From the NCBI GenBank assembly GCA_024642665.1, contig JAHEAR010000007.1, positions 1-37,841 of the forward strand: 37,841 nt of DNA, given 5' to 3'. The translations under genes and the position numbers were made by a program. The notes beneath the pieces were generated by a model, which saw only the letters and a program-made list of their open reading frames with translations, was not told the DNA's origin and made no database searches. This DNA is from Bacteroidota bacterium (GTDB lineage: Bacteria > Bacteroidota > Bacteroidia > Chitinophagales > Saprospiraceae). Below, in pieces: positions 1-8,761 of this stretch; within the stretch, counting starts at the first letter, position 1, and each line of letters begins with the position of its first letter.

Positions 1-360
1 CGCTTTTTAGTCGCCATAGTCCCGAAAGACCATGGCTGTAAATCTTACCAAAACGCATCATCTCAATCCTCCTCAGATTCAGATTTTACGTCCTGCCAAC
101 CTGTCAATGAACTTCTTTTTTATATCCCTTTTTATTTCCAAAAAGACGATGGAATCCACAGCCTGCTTGAAATGGGGAGACAAAGATATTATTCTTAACC
201 ACCTAAGCCAAATGTTTTTAAAAAAAATACACTTGAATTGACCAGCCCTAAAATCCGGTTTTTCCGTTCAAAAGAAGGAATAGGAAATTTTGCCTGAGAA
301 TAAATGCTTATAAATTGATTTGCAGTCTTTTAGATATTGAAATACACCCTCAGAGACACA
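1..360. other. Non-coding left edge with one imperfect hairpin
   Basis: I see no supported gene here. The open frame at 32-241 (plus) encodes a low-complexity 69-residue peptide with no recognisable motif and no promoter, so I do not call it. The edge carries an imperfect inverted repeat at 13-36: GCCATAGTC pairs with GACCATGGC around the loop CCGAAA, with one A/C mismatch. It may be the cut end of a dispersed palindromic element. The rest is AT-rich. Confidence 0.5.
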
Positions 361-393
361 AAAAAAGCGCCTCGTTTTGACAAGGCGCTTTTT
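361..393 (-). terminator. Intrinsic terminator of rpsA
   Basis: AAAAAGCGCCT (362-372) and AGGCGCTTTTT (383-393) form an 11-bp stem with a 10-nt loop. On the minus strand the stem is followed by a run of T. It lies 25 nt beyond the rpsA stop codon. The A and T tracts on both sides mean it could also stop transcription arriving from the left. Confidence 0.85.
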
Positions 394-417
394 GATCATT
401 TCATTATGTAAAGAAGC

Positions 418-2748
418 TTACACTCTGCCTCCATGTAATTCATCTTTCAATTTCTGTAATTCATCCATCTTTCCGTCCGCCGCTAATTGTGCTTGTGCCG
501 GCCATGTTTCCGGATCAAACATTTTGTAGCGACTTCCTTGCTCCAGAAGGATTTCTCTGATTTCATCAGGTTGCTTTGCAGCTACCTTTGCAAAAGTATC
601 CAGTCCTGCACTGCTAAGGATTTCAGCAATTTTAGGTCCAACGCCCTCAATTAATTTAAGATCATCGCCTTCAGCATCTTTCGCCTTAGAAGCCTTAGCT
701 GAAGGAGCTTTTACCGCTTCTGTAGCCGGAGCCTCTTCAGCTTTCGCCACAGGCGCTTCCTTTGCTTTTGCTTCAGCAGGAGCAGTTGCTTTTTCAGCCT
801 TAGGAGCAGGAGCTGCAGGTTGATTGTCTGCCAATTGTTCCTTCAACTGAGAGAACATCGCCATATCACCTAGAGTGGTTGGCTCATACTTTGACTGCTG
901 CTCTTTTACCGCACGCTTGACCTCTTTCGTTTCCTTCTGACGCTCTTCTTCTACCACGCCTTCAGCTTCACGCTGGATATCCTCGAGGTAGCGAAGGTGA
1001 GAAACCATGATACGCTTATCATCGCGATTGAATTCAATCACTTTGAATGTCAATGCCTCATCCACATCAGCCATTTTGCCATCTTCCTTACGGAGGTGAC
1101 GGGAAGGTGAGAAAGCCTCAAGGCCATATGGAAGCTGAACAATAGCTCCTTTGTCATCACGCTTGATAATTGTTGCCTCATGGTAAGAACCAACAGGGAA
1201 TACATTTTCAAAAGTATCCCATGGATTTTCCTCTACATGTTTGTGTCCAAGAGAAAGTTTTCTGTTATCCAGATCAATATCCAGAATCTGAACCTGCAGT
1301 GTATCTCCAATCTTTGTAAACTCAGATGGATGCGCAAATCGCTTAGTCCATGAAAGATCAGAGATGTGCACCATACCACCAATTCCCTGCTCTAACTCGA
1401 CAAAAACACCATATGGGGTAAGGTTCTGGACCTTGCCTTCATGCTTACTTCCAACAGGGTATTTGATACCAATTTCACCCCATGGATCATCCGTGAGTTG
1501 TTTTAAGGAAAGAGACATCTTACGATCTTCGTGATCGATCGTTACCACTTTGCACTCATACTCATTGCCAACGGTAAAGAAGTCTCTGGCGTGGATCGGC
1601 TGGTTGCTCCAGCTAACCTCTGATACGTGAATTAAACCTTCTACACCAGGAGTGATTTCAAGGAATGCACCGTAATCTTCTACATTAACAATTTTTCCTT
1701 TGACTATGCTGCCTTCTTTAATTGTATCGCCCACAACATCCCATGGATGAGGTTGCAATTGTTTAAGGCCAAGTGAAATTCGTTTTTTGTTTTCATCAAA
1801 ATCAAGAACCACAACATGTACTTTCTGGTTGATGGAAAGTACTTCAGATGGGTGGTTGATTCTGCCCCAACTGATATCGGTTATATAGAGCAAGCCGTCA
1901 ACACCACCAAGGTCCATAAAGGCGCCAAAGTCAGTGATGTTTTTCACAATTCCTTCTAATACCTGACCTTTTTCAAGGCCGGAGATAATGAGTTCGCGCT
2001 GCTCTGCAAGATCACTTTCAATCAGTGCCTTGTGAGATACCACTGCATTTTTAATATTCTCATTGATCTTTACCACTTTAAACTCCATGGTCTTACCCAC
2101 ATATTGGTCATAGTCAATGATCTGTTTGATATCAATTTGTGAACCGGGTAAGAACGTTTCGAGGCCGGCTGCATCAACGATCAAACCACCTTTGGTTTTG
2201 CTGATCACTGTACCATTGATAATCGTACCGTTATTGAATGAATCAACCAGGCTTTCCCAGGCTTTTAGCAATTTCGCTTTACGGCGGGAGAGAACCAATT
2301 GTCCTTTTTCATCTTCCTGAAGCTCTACATATACATCAACTTCATCACCGATCTTCAGTCCTTCAATGTCTTTAAATTCAGACATGGCGACAAGACCATC
2401 AGATTTGAAATTGATATCCAATACAGCATCGCCACCGGTGATTTGGTGAACTTTTGCTTTGATCACTTCATTTTCGAATACTGCACCAAGGGTTGACTCA
2501 TAAGAAGCCTCTAGTCTGTCTCGCTCTTCCTGAGAATAGACAGGCTGATTTCTGTTTGAAATAGACCAGTTAAAATCGTCGTGAGCTGTTTCGGGTTCTT
2601 TTGGAGCAGGTGCTGCCTTGACAGGCGCTTCAGTTTTTTCTTCCTGGACCGATACTTCGGTTGCCTGGACTTCAGTTGCTACAGTTTCTGTAGCTTCCGG
2701 ATTTGGAGTCTGATCAGACTCGGTTGGATTGTTTGTTTCTTCTGACAT
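418..2748 (-). CDS. rpsA: 30S ribosomal protein S1 with C-terminal helix-hairpin-helix domain
   Basis: Ribosomal protein S1 binds mRNA and delivers it to the 30S subunit. The 776-residue product has an acidic, low-complexity N-terminus (about 1-60), then six S1/OB-fold repeats between about 90 and 590. Repeats 3-6 carry the typical pattern of G-x-V followed by D-x-G-A-F/V, the HISD/HVSE segment and the R-(K/R)-hydrophobic-S-L/H segment. A charged helical stretch follows at about 595-650, then an Ala/Lys/Glu-rich linker at about 660-695. The last 80 residues (697-776) form a separate module beginning LKLIEGVGPKIAEIL, a helix-hairpin-helix signature. E. coli S1 is 557 residues, so both ends are extended here. 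The six S1 repeats make the identity secure; the role of the tail is unknown. The promoter (2832-2839) and terminator (361-393) suggest a single-gene unit. Confidence 0.95.
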   Translation of the reverse strand: MSEETNNPTESDQTPNPEATETVATEVQATEVSVQEEKTEAPVKAAPAPKEPETAHDDFNWSISNRNQPVYSQEERDRLEASYESTLGAVFENEVIKAKVHQITGGDAVLDINFKSDGLVAMSEFKDIEGLKIGDEVDVYVELQEDEKGQLVLSRRKAKLLKAWESLVDSFNNGTIINGTVISKTKGGLIVDAAGLETFLPGSQIDIKQIIDYDQYVGKTMEFKVVKINENIKNAVVSHKALIESDLAEQRELIISGLEKGQVLEGIVKNITDFGAFMDLGGVDGLLYITDISWGRINHPSEVLSINQKVHVVVLDFDENKKRISLGLKQLQPHPWDVVGDTIKEGSIVKGKIVNVEDYGAFLEITPGVEGLIHVSEVSWSNQPIHARDFFTVGNEYECKVVTIDHEDRKMSLSLKQLTDDPWGEIGIKYPVGSKHEGKVQNLTPYGVFVELEQGIGGMVHISDLSWTKRFAHPSEFTKIGDTLQVQILDIDLDNRKLSLGHKHVEENPWDTFENVFPVGSYHEATIIKRDDKGAIVQLPYGLEAFSPSRHLRKEDGKMADVDEALTFKVIEFNRDDKRIMVSHLRYLEDIQREAEGVVEEERQKETKEVKRAVKEQQSKYEPTTLGDMAMFSQLKEQLADNQPAAPAPKAEKATAPAEAKAKEAPVAKAEEAPATEAVKAPSAKASKAKDAEGDDLKLIEGVGPKIAEILSSAGLDTFAKVAAKQPDEIREILLEQGSRYKMFDPETWPAQAQLAADGKMDELQKLKDELHGGRV

Positions 2749-2831
2749 TTCAGAATGCTTGTTGTGTTTGTACGTCCCTAATCTATTGAGAATCAGGGCC
2801 GGAGGTTAAATAATGTATTAAAAATGGGTCG

Positions 2832-2839
2832 CAAAGATA
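2832..2839 (-). promoter_or_regulatory. rpsA promoter, -7 element
   Basis: The minus strand reads TATCTTTG, an exact match to the Bacteroidota -7 consensus TAnnTTTG. A TTC lies 20 nt upstream where TTG is expected. The predicted leader is about 80 nt. Its first 15 nt are almost identical to the sequence at the citrate synthase promoter. Confidence 0.65.
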
Positions 2840-3193
2840 ACTAAATAAGTGGAAAGTGAATAGTTAAGAGTGAAAATCGGAGGGCTGTGGTCACTTTGGG
2901 GAAGGGGCTAAAAGGTTAAGGGGTTAAAGGATTATGTGTTTAAATGTTTAGTTGGATTATCAATGGTTATATGGGTTTTAAGGTTATAAGGTGAAGAAGA
3001 TTGGGACAATTAACAGGATAGGACATTTAAAACTCAGGTCCCCTGAACTACCTCCTTCGTCGGAGCACATCCGCCTCAGGCGGACGCTGCGCTTCGATCA
3101 GGTTTAAAAATCTCAAGTCCGGAAGTCTCCAAAAAAGGAATAAGAAAAGCCTTACATTGGTATTCATAATACACCGATAAAAAAGACTAACGA
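2840..3193. repeat. Intergenic cluster of small palindromes
   Basis: This gap between divergent rpsA and the acyl-CoA ligase has no supported gene. Its left part is G/A/T-rich with repeated GGTTAA-like words. Between 3034 and 3084 three short hairpins follow one another: TCAGG-TCC-CCTGA (3034-3046), CTCC-TTCGTC-GGAG (3052-3065) and TCCGCC-TCA-GGCGGA (3070-3084). This segment is more GC-rich than its surroundings and looks like a dispersed intergenic repeat. No clear promoter for the downstream ligase is visible. Confidence 0.45.
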
Positions 3194-4855
3194 ATGGATG
3201 CAAGGCCCTGGCTAAAAAATTACCCTAAAGGACTACCCGCCAATATTGATGTCGATAAGTACCCAAATCTGAATGCCTATCTGAAAGAAGCTTTGGAGAA
3301 ATATGCCAAACAGCCTGCATTTTATAGTATGGGAAAATCACTGACCTACGGTGAGATTGATAAAATGGCAGAACAATTAGGCGCATACCTCCATTCCCGC
3401 GGCTTAAAGCCGGGGGATAAAGTGGCGATCATGATGCCTAATTTATTACAGTATCCAATTGCATTGTTTGCCTGCATCCGGGCCGGTCTTGTGGTTGTCA
3501 ATACGAATCCACTATACACACCCCGTGAAATGTTACACCAGTTTAATGACAGTGGGGTGAAAGGAATAATTATCGTTGAAAATTTTGCTTCTCATCTTCA
3601 GGAGATTCTTGGAAAAACGGAAATCAATACCATTTTACTTACCAGCATAGGAGAAATGTTGGGACCCATCAAAGGATCCGTCATCAATTTTGTTGTCAGA
3701 AGTATTAAACGAATGGTGCCGAAATATGACTTGCCAAATACAATTAGTTTCAAAGAGGCACTTCAGGAAGGAAAGAAGTTTACGATAAATTCTTTTGATG
3801 ATCATCCGGACCGAGTAGTATCGCTTCAGTACACAGGAGGTACTACGGGAATTGCTAAAGGTGCTATGTTGACCAATAAAAATTTATTGGCCAATATGTT
3901 GCAAATGAAAGCATGTCTTGATACTCTGATGAAAGAAGGAGAGGAAGTTACTCTTTGTCCGCTTCCATTGTACCACATCTTTGCTTTCGTCGTCAATTGT
4001 CTTGCCGTCATGTCATACGGCTCGATGAATGTGCTGGTCGTCAATGCCCGAGATTTGAAATCAGTGATTAAGGAATTTAAAAATCACAAAATCACTTTGA
4101 TCAGTGGCGTCAATACTTTATTTAATGCATTGCTTCATGACAAGGAGTTTCAATCCCTTGACTTTAGTCATCTGAAGCTTTCTGTCGGGGGAGCTATGGC
4201 GATACAAAGATCCGTTAATGATCGATGGAAAGAAGTCACCGGAAAGGATCTTATTGAAGGGTATGGCATGACGGAAGCTTCCCCAGCTGTTTCAGTCAAT
4301 CCAATTGATGGGACAGGAAGAATAGGTACGATAGGAATGCCGATTCCCTCTACGGATGTTCGAATTGTGGATAATGATGGGAATGTTTTACCACCGGGGC
4401 AGGAAGGCGAGCTTCAGGTAAAAGGTCCACAAGTGATGCTTGGATATTATAACCAACCAGAAGAAACAGCCAAAGTCATACGTGACGGATGGCTATGTAC
4501 GGGAGATATTGGGTTGATGGAGGAGGATGGCTACTTCAGAATTGTGGATCGCAAAAAAGATATGATTCTTGTCTCCGGATTTAATGTATACCCAAATGAG
4601 ATTGAAGATGTAGTCTCCGCGCTTCCCAAGGTGCTTGAGTGTGCAGCCATTGGTGTTCCAAACGAAAGAACCGGTGAGCGTGTCAAGCTTTTTGTAGTGA
4701 AAAAAGATAAATCACTCACCGAAGACGAGATTATGGAATACTGTCGTCAAAATCTTACGCAGTATAAACTTCCAAAAGAAATTGAATTCAGAGAGACGCT
4801 GCCAAAATCAAATGTGGGCAAAATCCTGAGAAGAGAATTGAGGGAAGTAAAATAA
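3194..4855 (+). CDS. fadD: Long-chain fatty acid--CoA ligase (AMP-binding family)
   Basis: The enzyme activates fatty acids with ATP to acyl-adenylates and then acyl-CoA, feeding beta-oxidation or lipid synthesis. The 553-residue product has the full set of adenylate-forming motifs: the P-loop YTGGTTGIAKG (213-223), LPLYHIF in the N-domain core, EGYGMTEASP, the hinge segment GWLCTGDIG with DRKKDMIL, and the C-terminal catalytic lysine in GKILRREL (K543). Length and N-terminus match FadD-type ligases, and there is no signal peptide. The ATG at 3194 precedes a typical MDARPWLKNYP start. Citrate synthase converges on it from the right with a 53-nt gap. The gene name is by family; chain-length preference cannot be read from the sequence. 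Confidence 0.88.
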   Translation: MDARPWLKNYPKGLPANIDVDKYPNLNAYLKEALEKYAKQPAFYSMGKSLTYGEIDKMAEQLGAYLHSRGLKPGDKVAIMMPNLLQYPIALFACIRAGLVVVNTNPLYTPREMLHQFNDSGVKGIIIVENFASHLQEILGKTEINTILLTSIGEMLGPIKGSVINFVVRSIKRMVPKYDLPNTISFKEALQEGKKFTINSFDDHPDRVVSLQYTGGTTGIAKGAMLTNKNLLANMLQMKACLDTLMKEGEEVTLCPLPLYHIFAFVVNCLAVMSYGSMNVLVVNARDLKSVIKEFKNHKITLISGVNTLFNALLHDKEFQSLDFSHLKLSVGGAMAIQRSVNDRWKEVTGKDLIEGYGMTEASPAVSVNPIDGTGRIGTIGMPIPSTDVRIVDNDGNVLPPGQEGELQVKGPQVMLGYYNQPEETAKVIRDGWLCTGDIGLMEEDGYFRIVDRKKDMILVSGFNVYPNEIEDVVSALPKVLECAAIGVPNERTGERVKLFVVKKDKSLTEDEIMEYCRQNLTQYKLPKEIEFRETLPKSNVGKILRRELREVK

Positions 4856-4908
4856 TCGTTTCGGAAGCAGACCTCAGAAATCCAGAGGGGAAGAATATTA
4901 AGCGCTTA

Positions 4909-6228
4909 TTATTTTCGTTTAGCCACCCAATTCTCCATCCATTTGGAAGTCATTGATTTTGGTCTTTCCAATGGCAACTGCATCACACGACTCCAGCAAA
5001 GAGAAGCTAATACACCAAGCGCTCTGGAAACGGCAAAAAGCACTGTGTAAAACTGATATTCTTTAAGCCCGTAATGCACCAGAATGGCTCCTGAATGGGC
5101 ATCTACATTTGGCCATGGATTGCTCACTTTGCCCATCGAACCAAGGACTTTGGGGGCTACATCAAAGATCTTCCAGACAATGTTGACGATGTCATCATCT
5201 TTCATGTGTTCCATGGCAAAAGCATGTTGTGCCATAAACCTTGGATCCGGTTTGCGTAGGACAGCATGACCATATCCCGGAATGACTTTGCCATCCGCTA
5301 TTGTGTCTTCGATATATTTTCTGATCTGTTCAGTGGTTGGTTTTGTTGTACCAATTTCTTCCACCATGCTAAATATCCACTTAATCACTTCCTGGTTGGC
5401 CAGTCCATGTAATGGTCCGGCTAGCGCATTTACGCCACCCACCAGGGAATAATACGAATCACTCAAGGTGGATCCCACTAAATGAACTGCATGTGCACTG
5501 GCATTACCTCCTTCGTGGTCAGCATGGATCGTCATGTACAAACGCATCAGACTACTGAAATTTGGATCATCACTGACACCGAGCATATGAGCAAAATTGG
5601 CCGACCAGTCGAGGTTGTCATTGGGGGCAATATGTTCACTATTTTTAAAAGACTTACGGTAGATAAAGGCAGCTAACTGAGGCAGGCATGCAATCAGGTT
5701 CATCGCATCTTCATACGTGGCATCCCAGTAGTCTTTCTTATTTAAGCCTTCGGCATAACGACTGGCAAAAACACTTTTTTGTTGTAAGGATAAAATACCG
5801 ATACCCAGCTGGGTCATGGGATGTGTATCAGGTTCGAGGCTATTGAGGACATCCCAGGTACTCTTTGGAATCTGACGGCGGCGTTCCCACTCATCACTTA
5901 GCCACTGCACATCTTCTTCCGTGGGTAATTCATTCGTCAGCATCAACCAGAATAATCCTTCAGGAAGTGGTTGGCCACCTTTTAATGGAAGTTTTAGACT
6001 TAGCTCCGGAATGGTATATCCACGAAATCGGATCCCTTCTTCCGGGTCGAGATAGGAAGTTTCCCAAACCATACTTTTAATGCCGCGCATGCCACCAAAT
6101 ACCTGACCAATAGTTACCTGATCAATGATGGTGTCCTGATTCTCTTGTAGAAATGGTTTTATCTCAGCTATGGCGGCCACAGCTTTTTCGTAAAACTTTG
6201 ATTTTAATCTGTCCATGGGTATGGTCAA
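4909..6228 (-). CDS. gltA: Citrate synthase, close to the mitochondrial type
   Basis: The enzyme condenses oxaloacetate and acetyl-CoA to citrate at the entry of the TCA cycle. The 439-residue product carries the catalytic triad: H274 in GPLHGLANQEV, H321 in PGYGHAVLRKPDPR and D376 in NPWPNVDAHSG, plus the oxaloacetate-binding HADHEGGN (235-242). These blocks and the C-terminal segment LPLERPKSM resemble the animal mitochondrial enzyme closely, and the residue numbers are almost those of pig heart citrate synthase (274, 320, 375). They differ from the shorter, NADH-regulated E. coli type. The gene seems to be a single unit. Its 5' region shares a 14/15-nt match with the rpsA promoter region. 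Identity is secure; the closeness to eukaryotic enzymes is recalled, not computed. Confidence 0.93.
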   Translation of the reverse strand: MTIPMDRLKSKFYEKAVAAIAEIKPFLQENQDTIIDQVTIGQVFGGMRGIKSMVWETSYLDPEEGIRFRGYTIPELSLKLPLKGGQPLPEGLFWLMLTNELPTEEDVQWLSDEWERRRQIPKSTWDVLNSLEPDTHPMTQLGIGILSLQQKSVFASRYAEGLNKKDYWDATYEDAMNLIACLPQLAAFIYRKSFKNSEHIAPNDNLDWSANFAHMLGVSDDPNFSSLMRLYMTIHADHEGGNASAHAVHLVGSTLSDSYYSLVGGVNALAGPLHGLANQEVIKWIFSMVEEIGTTKPTTEQIRKYIEDTIADGKVIPGYGHAVLRKPDPRFMAQHAFAMEHMKDDDIVNIVWKIFDVAPKVLGSMGKVSNPWPNVDAHSGAILVHYGLKEYQFYTVLFAVSRALGVLASLCWSRVMQLPLERPKSMTSKWMENWVAKRK

Positions 6229-6250
6229 AAACGTATAATAAAAATGAGTC

Positions 6251-6258
6251 GCAAGTTA
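6251..6258 (-). promoter_or_regulatory. Possible citrate synthase promoter
   Basis: The minus strand reads TAACTTGC, a shortened form of TAnnTTTG, followed by CGACTCATTTTTA. The following leader closely matches that of rpsA. No correctly spaced TTG is present, so the call rests on the similarity to the rpsA start region. Confidence 0.35.
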
Positions 6259-6358
6259 GTGTTTAATTGGGAATGCTACTTGATATAACGATAACAAAGC
6301 GGAATAGTTGTCGAAAATTCAGACCAGACAAGTCATTTTTCGCTACTAAATTCCTTAA

Positions 6359-6366
6359 TACCTTTA
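6359..6366 (+). promoter_or_regulatory. -7 element abutting the DUF3109 gene
   Basis: TACCTTTA matches TAnnTTTG at all but the last base and ends only 4 nt before the ATG at 6371. The predicted transcription start falls at or next to the start codon, which would give a leaderless mRNA. No TTG is found at the -33 position. Confidence 0.45.
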
Positions 6367-6370
6367 CGGG

Positions 6371-6946
6371 ATGATAGTCATAGATGATGTATTGATCAGT
6401 GATGATATAGTTACAAAGCATTTCGTTTGCGATCTGGACGCTTGTCTGGGTGCCTGCTGCTGGGAAGGTGAGTGGGGCGCCCCGCTCCTGGCGGAGGAGG
6501 AAGGCATCATCAAAAATGTGTGGGAAAAAGTAGCGCCCTATTTAACGGAAGAAAGCAAGGAAGCGGTGCGTATCCAAGGCTATGGAACGACTGATGATGG
6601 TAAAGAAAATTTAGCGACACCCTTAATCAAAAACGGGGCATGTGCGTATCTGATATGGGATGGTAAAGGCATAGGCAAATGTGCATTTGAGGTAGCCCAT
6701 GCAGAAGGTAAAATTGATTGGCCTAAACCCTTGTCCTGTCATCTTTATCCCATTCGGGTGCAATATCTGAATAATGGTACAGAAGCCTGGAATTATAGCA
6801 AATGGAGTGTTTGTGCCCCTGCCTGTAAAAAGGGAAAGCAGTTGGAAGTCCCTATCTATAAATTTCTGAAGGGGCCGATCATTCGTGCGAAAGGTGAGGC
6901 GTTTTATGCGCAATTGGAGGCTTGTGCGGAGGCGTTGGAAGAGTAG
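6371..6946 (+). CDS. DUF3109 family cysteine-rich protein
   Basis: The 191-residue protein opens with MIVIDDVLISDDIV, the usual start of this Bacteroidota family. It has a dense set of cysteines: C20, C25, C29 and C30 in CDLDACLGACC, then NGACAY, GKCAFE, LSCHLYPIRV and WSVCAPACKKGK. The family is distantly related to YkgJ/UPF0153 metal-chelating proteins, so a bound Zn or Fe-S centre is likely, but the biochemical role is unknown. No signal peptide or membrane segment is visible, so it should be cytosolic. The conserved N-terminus fixes the start at 6371, directly behind a -7 promoter element. A repeat-rich gap follows. Confidence 0.85.
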   Translation: MIVIDDVLISDDIVTKHFVCDLDACLGACCWEGEWGAPLLAEEEGIIKNVWEKVAPYLTEESKEAVRIQGYGTTDDGKENLATPLIKNGACAYLIWDGKGIGKCAFEVAHAEGKIDWPKPLSCHLYPIRVQYLNNGTEAWNYSKWSVCAPACKKGKQLEVPIYKFLKGPIIRAKGEAFYAQLEACAEALEE

Positions 6947-7421
6947 GAACTGATCTGAAATAGCCAGGATGATTAAATACACCGAGGCCATTGCCCCTTT
7001 TACCCCCTTTGCCCCCTTAAAGGGGGTGCCAAAAAAACAAGCTATTCATTTTCACCTTTTTATTCATAGTGCAGTTGAGTTTAGTGAGAAGAATAGAATT
7101 CTCAATCCCTGCCAGATTCGTTTTACCCACTTGCCCCCTGAAAGGGGGTCGGATAGTAATGGGTTCACTCCATTCCGGATTCCTTTTCAGGGGGCAAAGG
7201 GAGTCGGTCAGTAAAGGATCCAATCCATTCCGGATTCGCTTTTTGAGGGCAAAGGGGGTTAAGTTAGAAAGGTCACTGCACCAAACCAAACCCTTGTTTT
7301 CTTTTGCATTACAGCTATTTTGAAAAGGAGTTAGGAGTAAAAGGAGCAATTACGAAATATTGTAATCCAATTCAACAAAACCATTTTTTCAGAAAGCTGA
7401 AGGATTTGATAAAACAGAGTT
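6947..7421. repeat. Non-coding gap with GC-rich hairpins and 55-bp imperfect repeats
   Basis: Two similar G/C-tract hairpins are present: CCCCCTTAAAGGGGG (7012-7026) and CCCCCTGAAAGGGGG (7134-7148). From about 7144 to 7261 a unit of about 55 bp occurs twice with differences. Both copies contain TCCATTCCGGATT (from 7169 and from 7224) followed by a G-rich stretch with GGGCAAAGGG. The overlapping open frames here on both strands derive from these repeats and show no codon-like character, so I do not call genes. The unit looks like a dispersed intergenic element of this genome. Confidence 0.55.
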
Positions 7422-8672
7422 TTACTCTGGCTGTATTTTTTCCTTCATCAAAACTACTTTTCCTGACCCATGTTTCCTTAAAGAAATGTAAGCTATCACA
7501 GCGCTGATCATCATCAAAAAACTTCCCAGAAAAAAAGGTGCACCCGGTAAGTAAATAGGATTTCCGGGACGGATCGCCCAAGCAAATAAATTAGTCATCA
7601 AAGGAGGTCCGACCACAGAGGTTGCACTCATCAAACTTGTTAGCGCCCCCTGAAGTTCACCTTGCTCCCTGACATTGACCTTGCTGGTAATCGTAGCTTG
7701 CAATGCCGGACTTGCAATGCCACCCAGACAATAGGGGATTAAAAAAATCAGCATCATCCATCCTGCCGTCGCAAGACCAAATAAAAGCATTCCAACGGCA
7801 TATAAAATCATACCAATGAGGATACTTCTGGCATTGCCTAACCTTGGATTGATCACGCGTGTCAGCCCACCCTGAACACTGCCAACTAACAAGCCAACGA
7901 TACCGAGAGAAACTCCAATCATGCCCTCGCTCCAACTGAATCGTTCGATGGTATAGAATGCCCAGTTGCTCTGTACCGCATGAGAAGCAAGATAGACCAG
8001 CGTCATAGCCACCAGCAAGTAGCCGAGGTCAGGATATTTTCTAAGGTGTAGCAGTGACCCGACAGGGTTAGCTCTTTTCCAATCCATGGATCTTCGATGT
8101 TCCTTGTCCAGCGATTCGGGTAAAATAAAATAGCCCCACAGCCAGTTTAGAAAACACAAACCCGCAGCAGCAATAAAAGGAACGCGAGGACCAAAAGAAC
8201 CTAATAGTCCACCTATGACCGGTCCCAAAATAAATCCAAGCCCAAATGCCGCACCAATCATTCCAAAGTTTTGCGCTCTGTTTTCATCTGTACTGATATC
8301 TGCGATATAAGCAGACGCAGTAGTAAAACTTGCACCTGTGATTCCTGCAATGATTCTTCCTGCAAACAACCATTCGATGCTGGGGGCCCAACTCATCAGG
8401 ACATAATCTAGTCCAAAGCCAAAAAGTGATACCAGCAGAATAGGTCTTCGCCCATATTTATCACTCAGATTGCCGATCAGCGGCGCAAACACAAATTGGG
8501 TCATGGAAAAGGCAAACAACATCCAGCCATTTAGGCTTGCGGCTGTGCCGGTATCCACATGCTCCAGATGCGTAATCAATCCGGGCATGACCGGAATAAT
8601 GATACCCCAACCTATAACATCGATGAGCAGGGTCACGAAAATAAATCCTATAGCAGCTTTCCTTTGGCTCAA
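7422..8672 (-). CDS. MFS transporter, TCR/Tet-like family
   Basis: This is an inner-membrane drug/proton antiporter-type protein of 416 residues with about 12 hydrophobic segments, the size of TetA-like MFS exporters. The first helix has the family pattern D[12 protein letters not shown]. The loop after helix 2 has motif [12 protein letters not shown], and helix 5 has [10 protein letters not shown]. The best start is a TTG at 8672 ([10 protein letters not shown]); no upstream in-frame ATG was found. A TAnnTTTG match lies about 90 nt upstream. The substrate is unknown: the family includes tetracycline exporters but also many of unrelated specificity, and nothing here marks it as a resistance gene. 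Confidence 0.85.
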   Translation of the reverse strand: MSQRKAAIGFIFVTLLIDVIGWGIIIPVMPGLITHLEHVDTGTAASLNGWMLFAFSMTQFVFAPLIGNLSDKYGRRPILLVSLFGFGLDYVLMSWAPSIEWLFAGRIIAGITGASFTTASAYIADISTDENRAQNFGMIGAAFGLGFILGPVIGGLLGSFGPRVPFIAAAGLCFLNWLWGYFILPESLDKEHRRSMDWKRANPVGSLLHLRKYPDLGYLLVAMTLVYLASHAVQSNWAFYTIERFSWSEGMIGVSLGIVGLLVGSVQGGLTRVINPRLGNARSILIGMILYAVGMLLFGLATAGWMMLIFLIPYCLGGIASPALQATITSKVNVREQGELQGALTSLMSATSVVGPPLMTNLFAWAIRPGNPIYLPGAPFFLGSFLMMISAVIAYISLRKHGSGKVVLMKEKIQPE

Positions 8673-8761
8673 TGATCGATGTGTATAGTGTTTACAATAT
8701 TGAATTCCTGCAAGTCATGGCTCGAGGTCTTTCTCTTTTGAGGTCAAAATCAACGGCGGCT

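Noticed and set aside
32-241. 69-residue open frame at the left edge
   Set aside because: No motif, no promoter, low-complexity AT-rich codons, and it is unlike the neighbouring genes in composition.
4899-4908. TAAGCGCTTA palindrome as a terminator between the ligase and citrate synthase genes
   Set aside because: It is only 10 bp with no spacer and no T-run; it cannot form a stable terminator hairpin.
6969-7349. Overlapping open frames on both strands in the gap before the MFS gene
   Set aside because: They are made of the repeated GC-rich units, so the frames are a by-product of the repeats.
7422-8672. Tetracycline-resistance gene
   Set aside because: The MFS protein has general TCR/Tet-family motifs only; substrate cannot be read from these, and no regulator or mobile element accompanies it.
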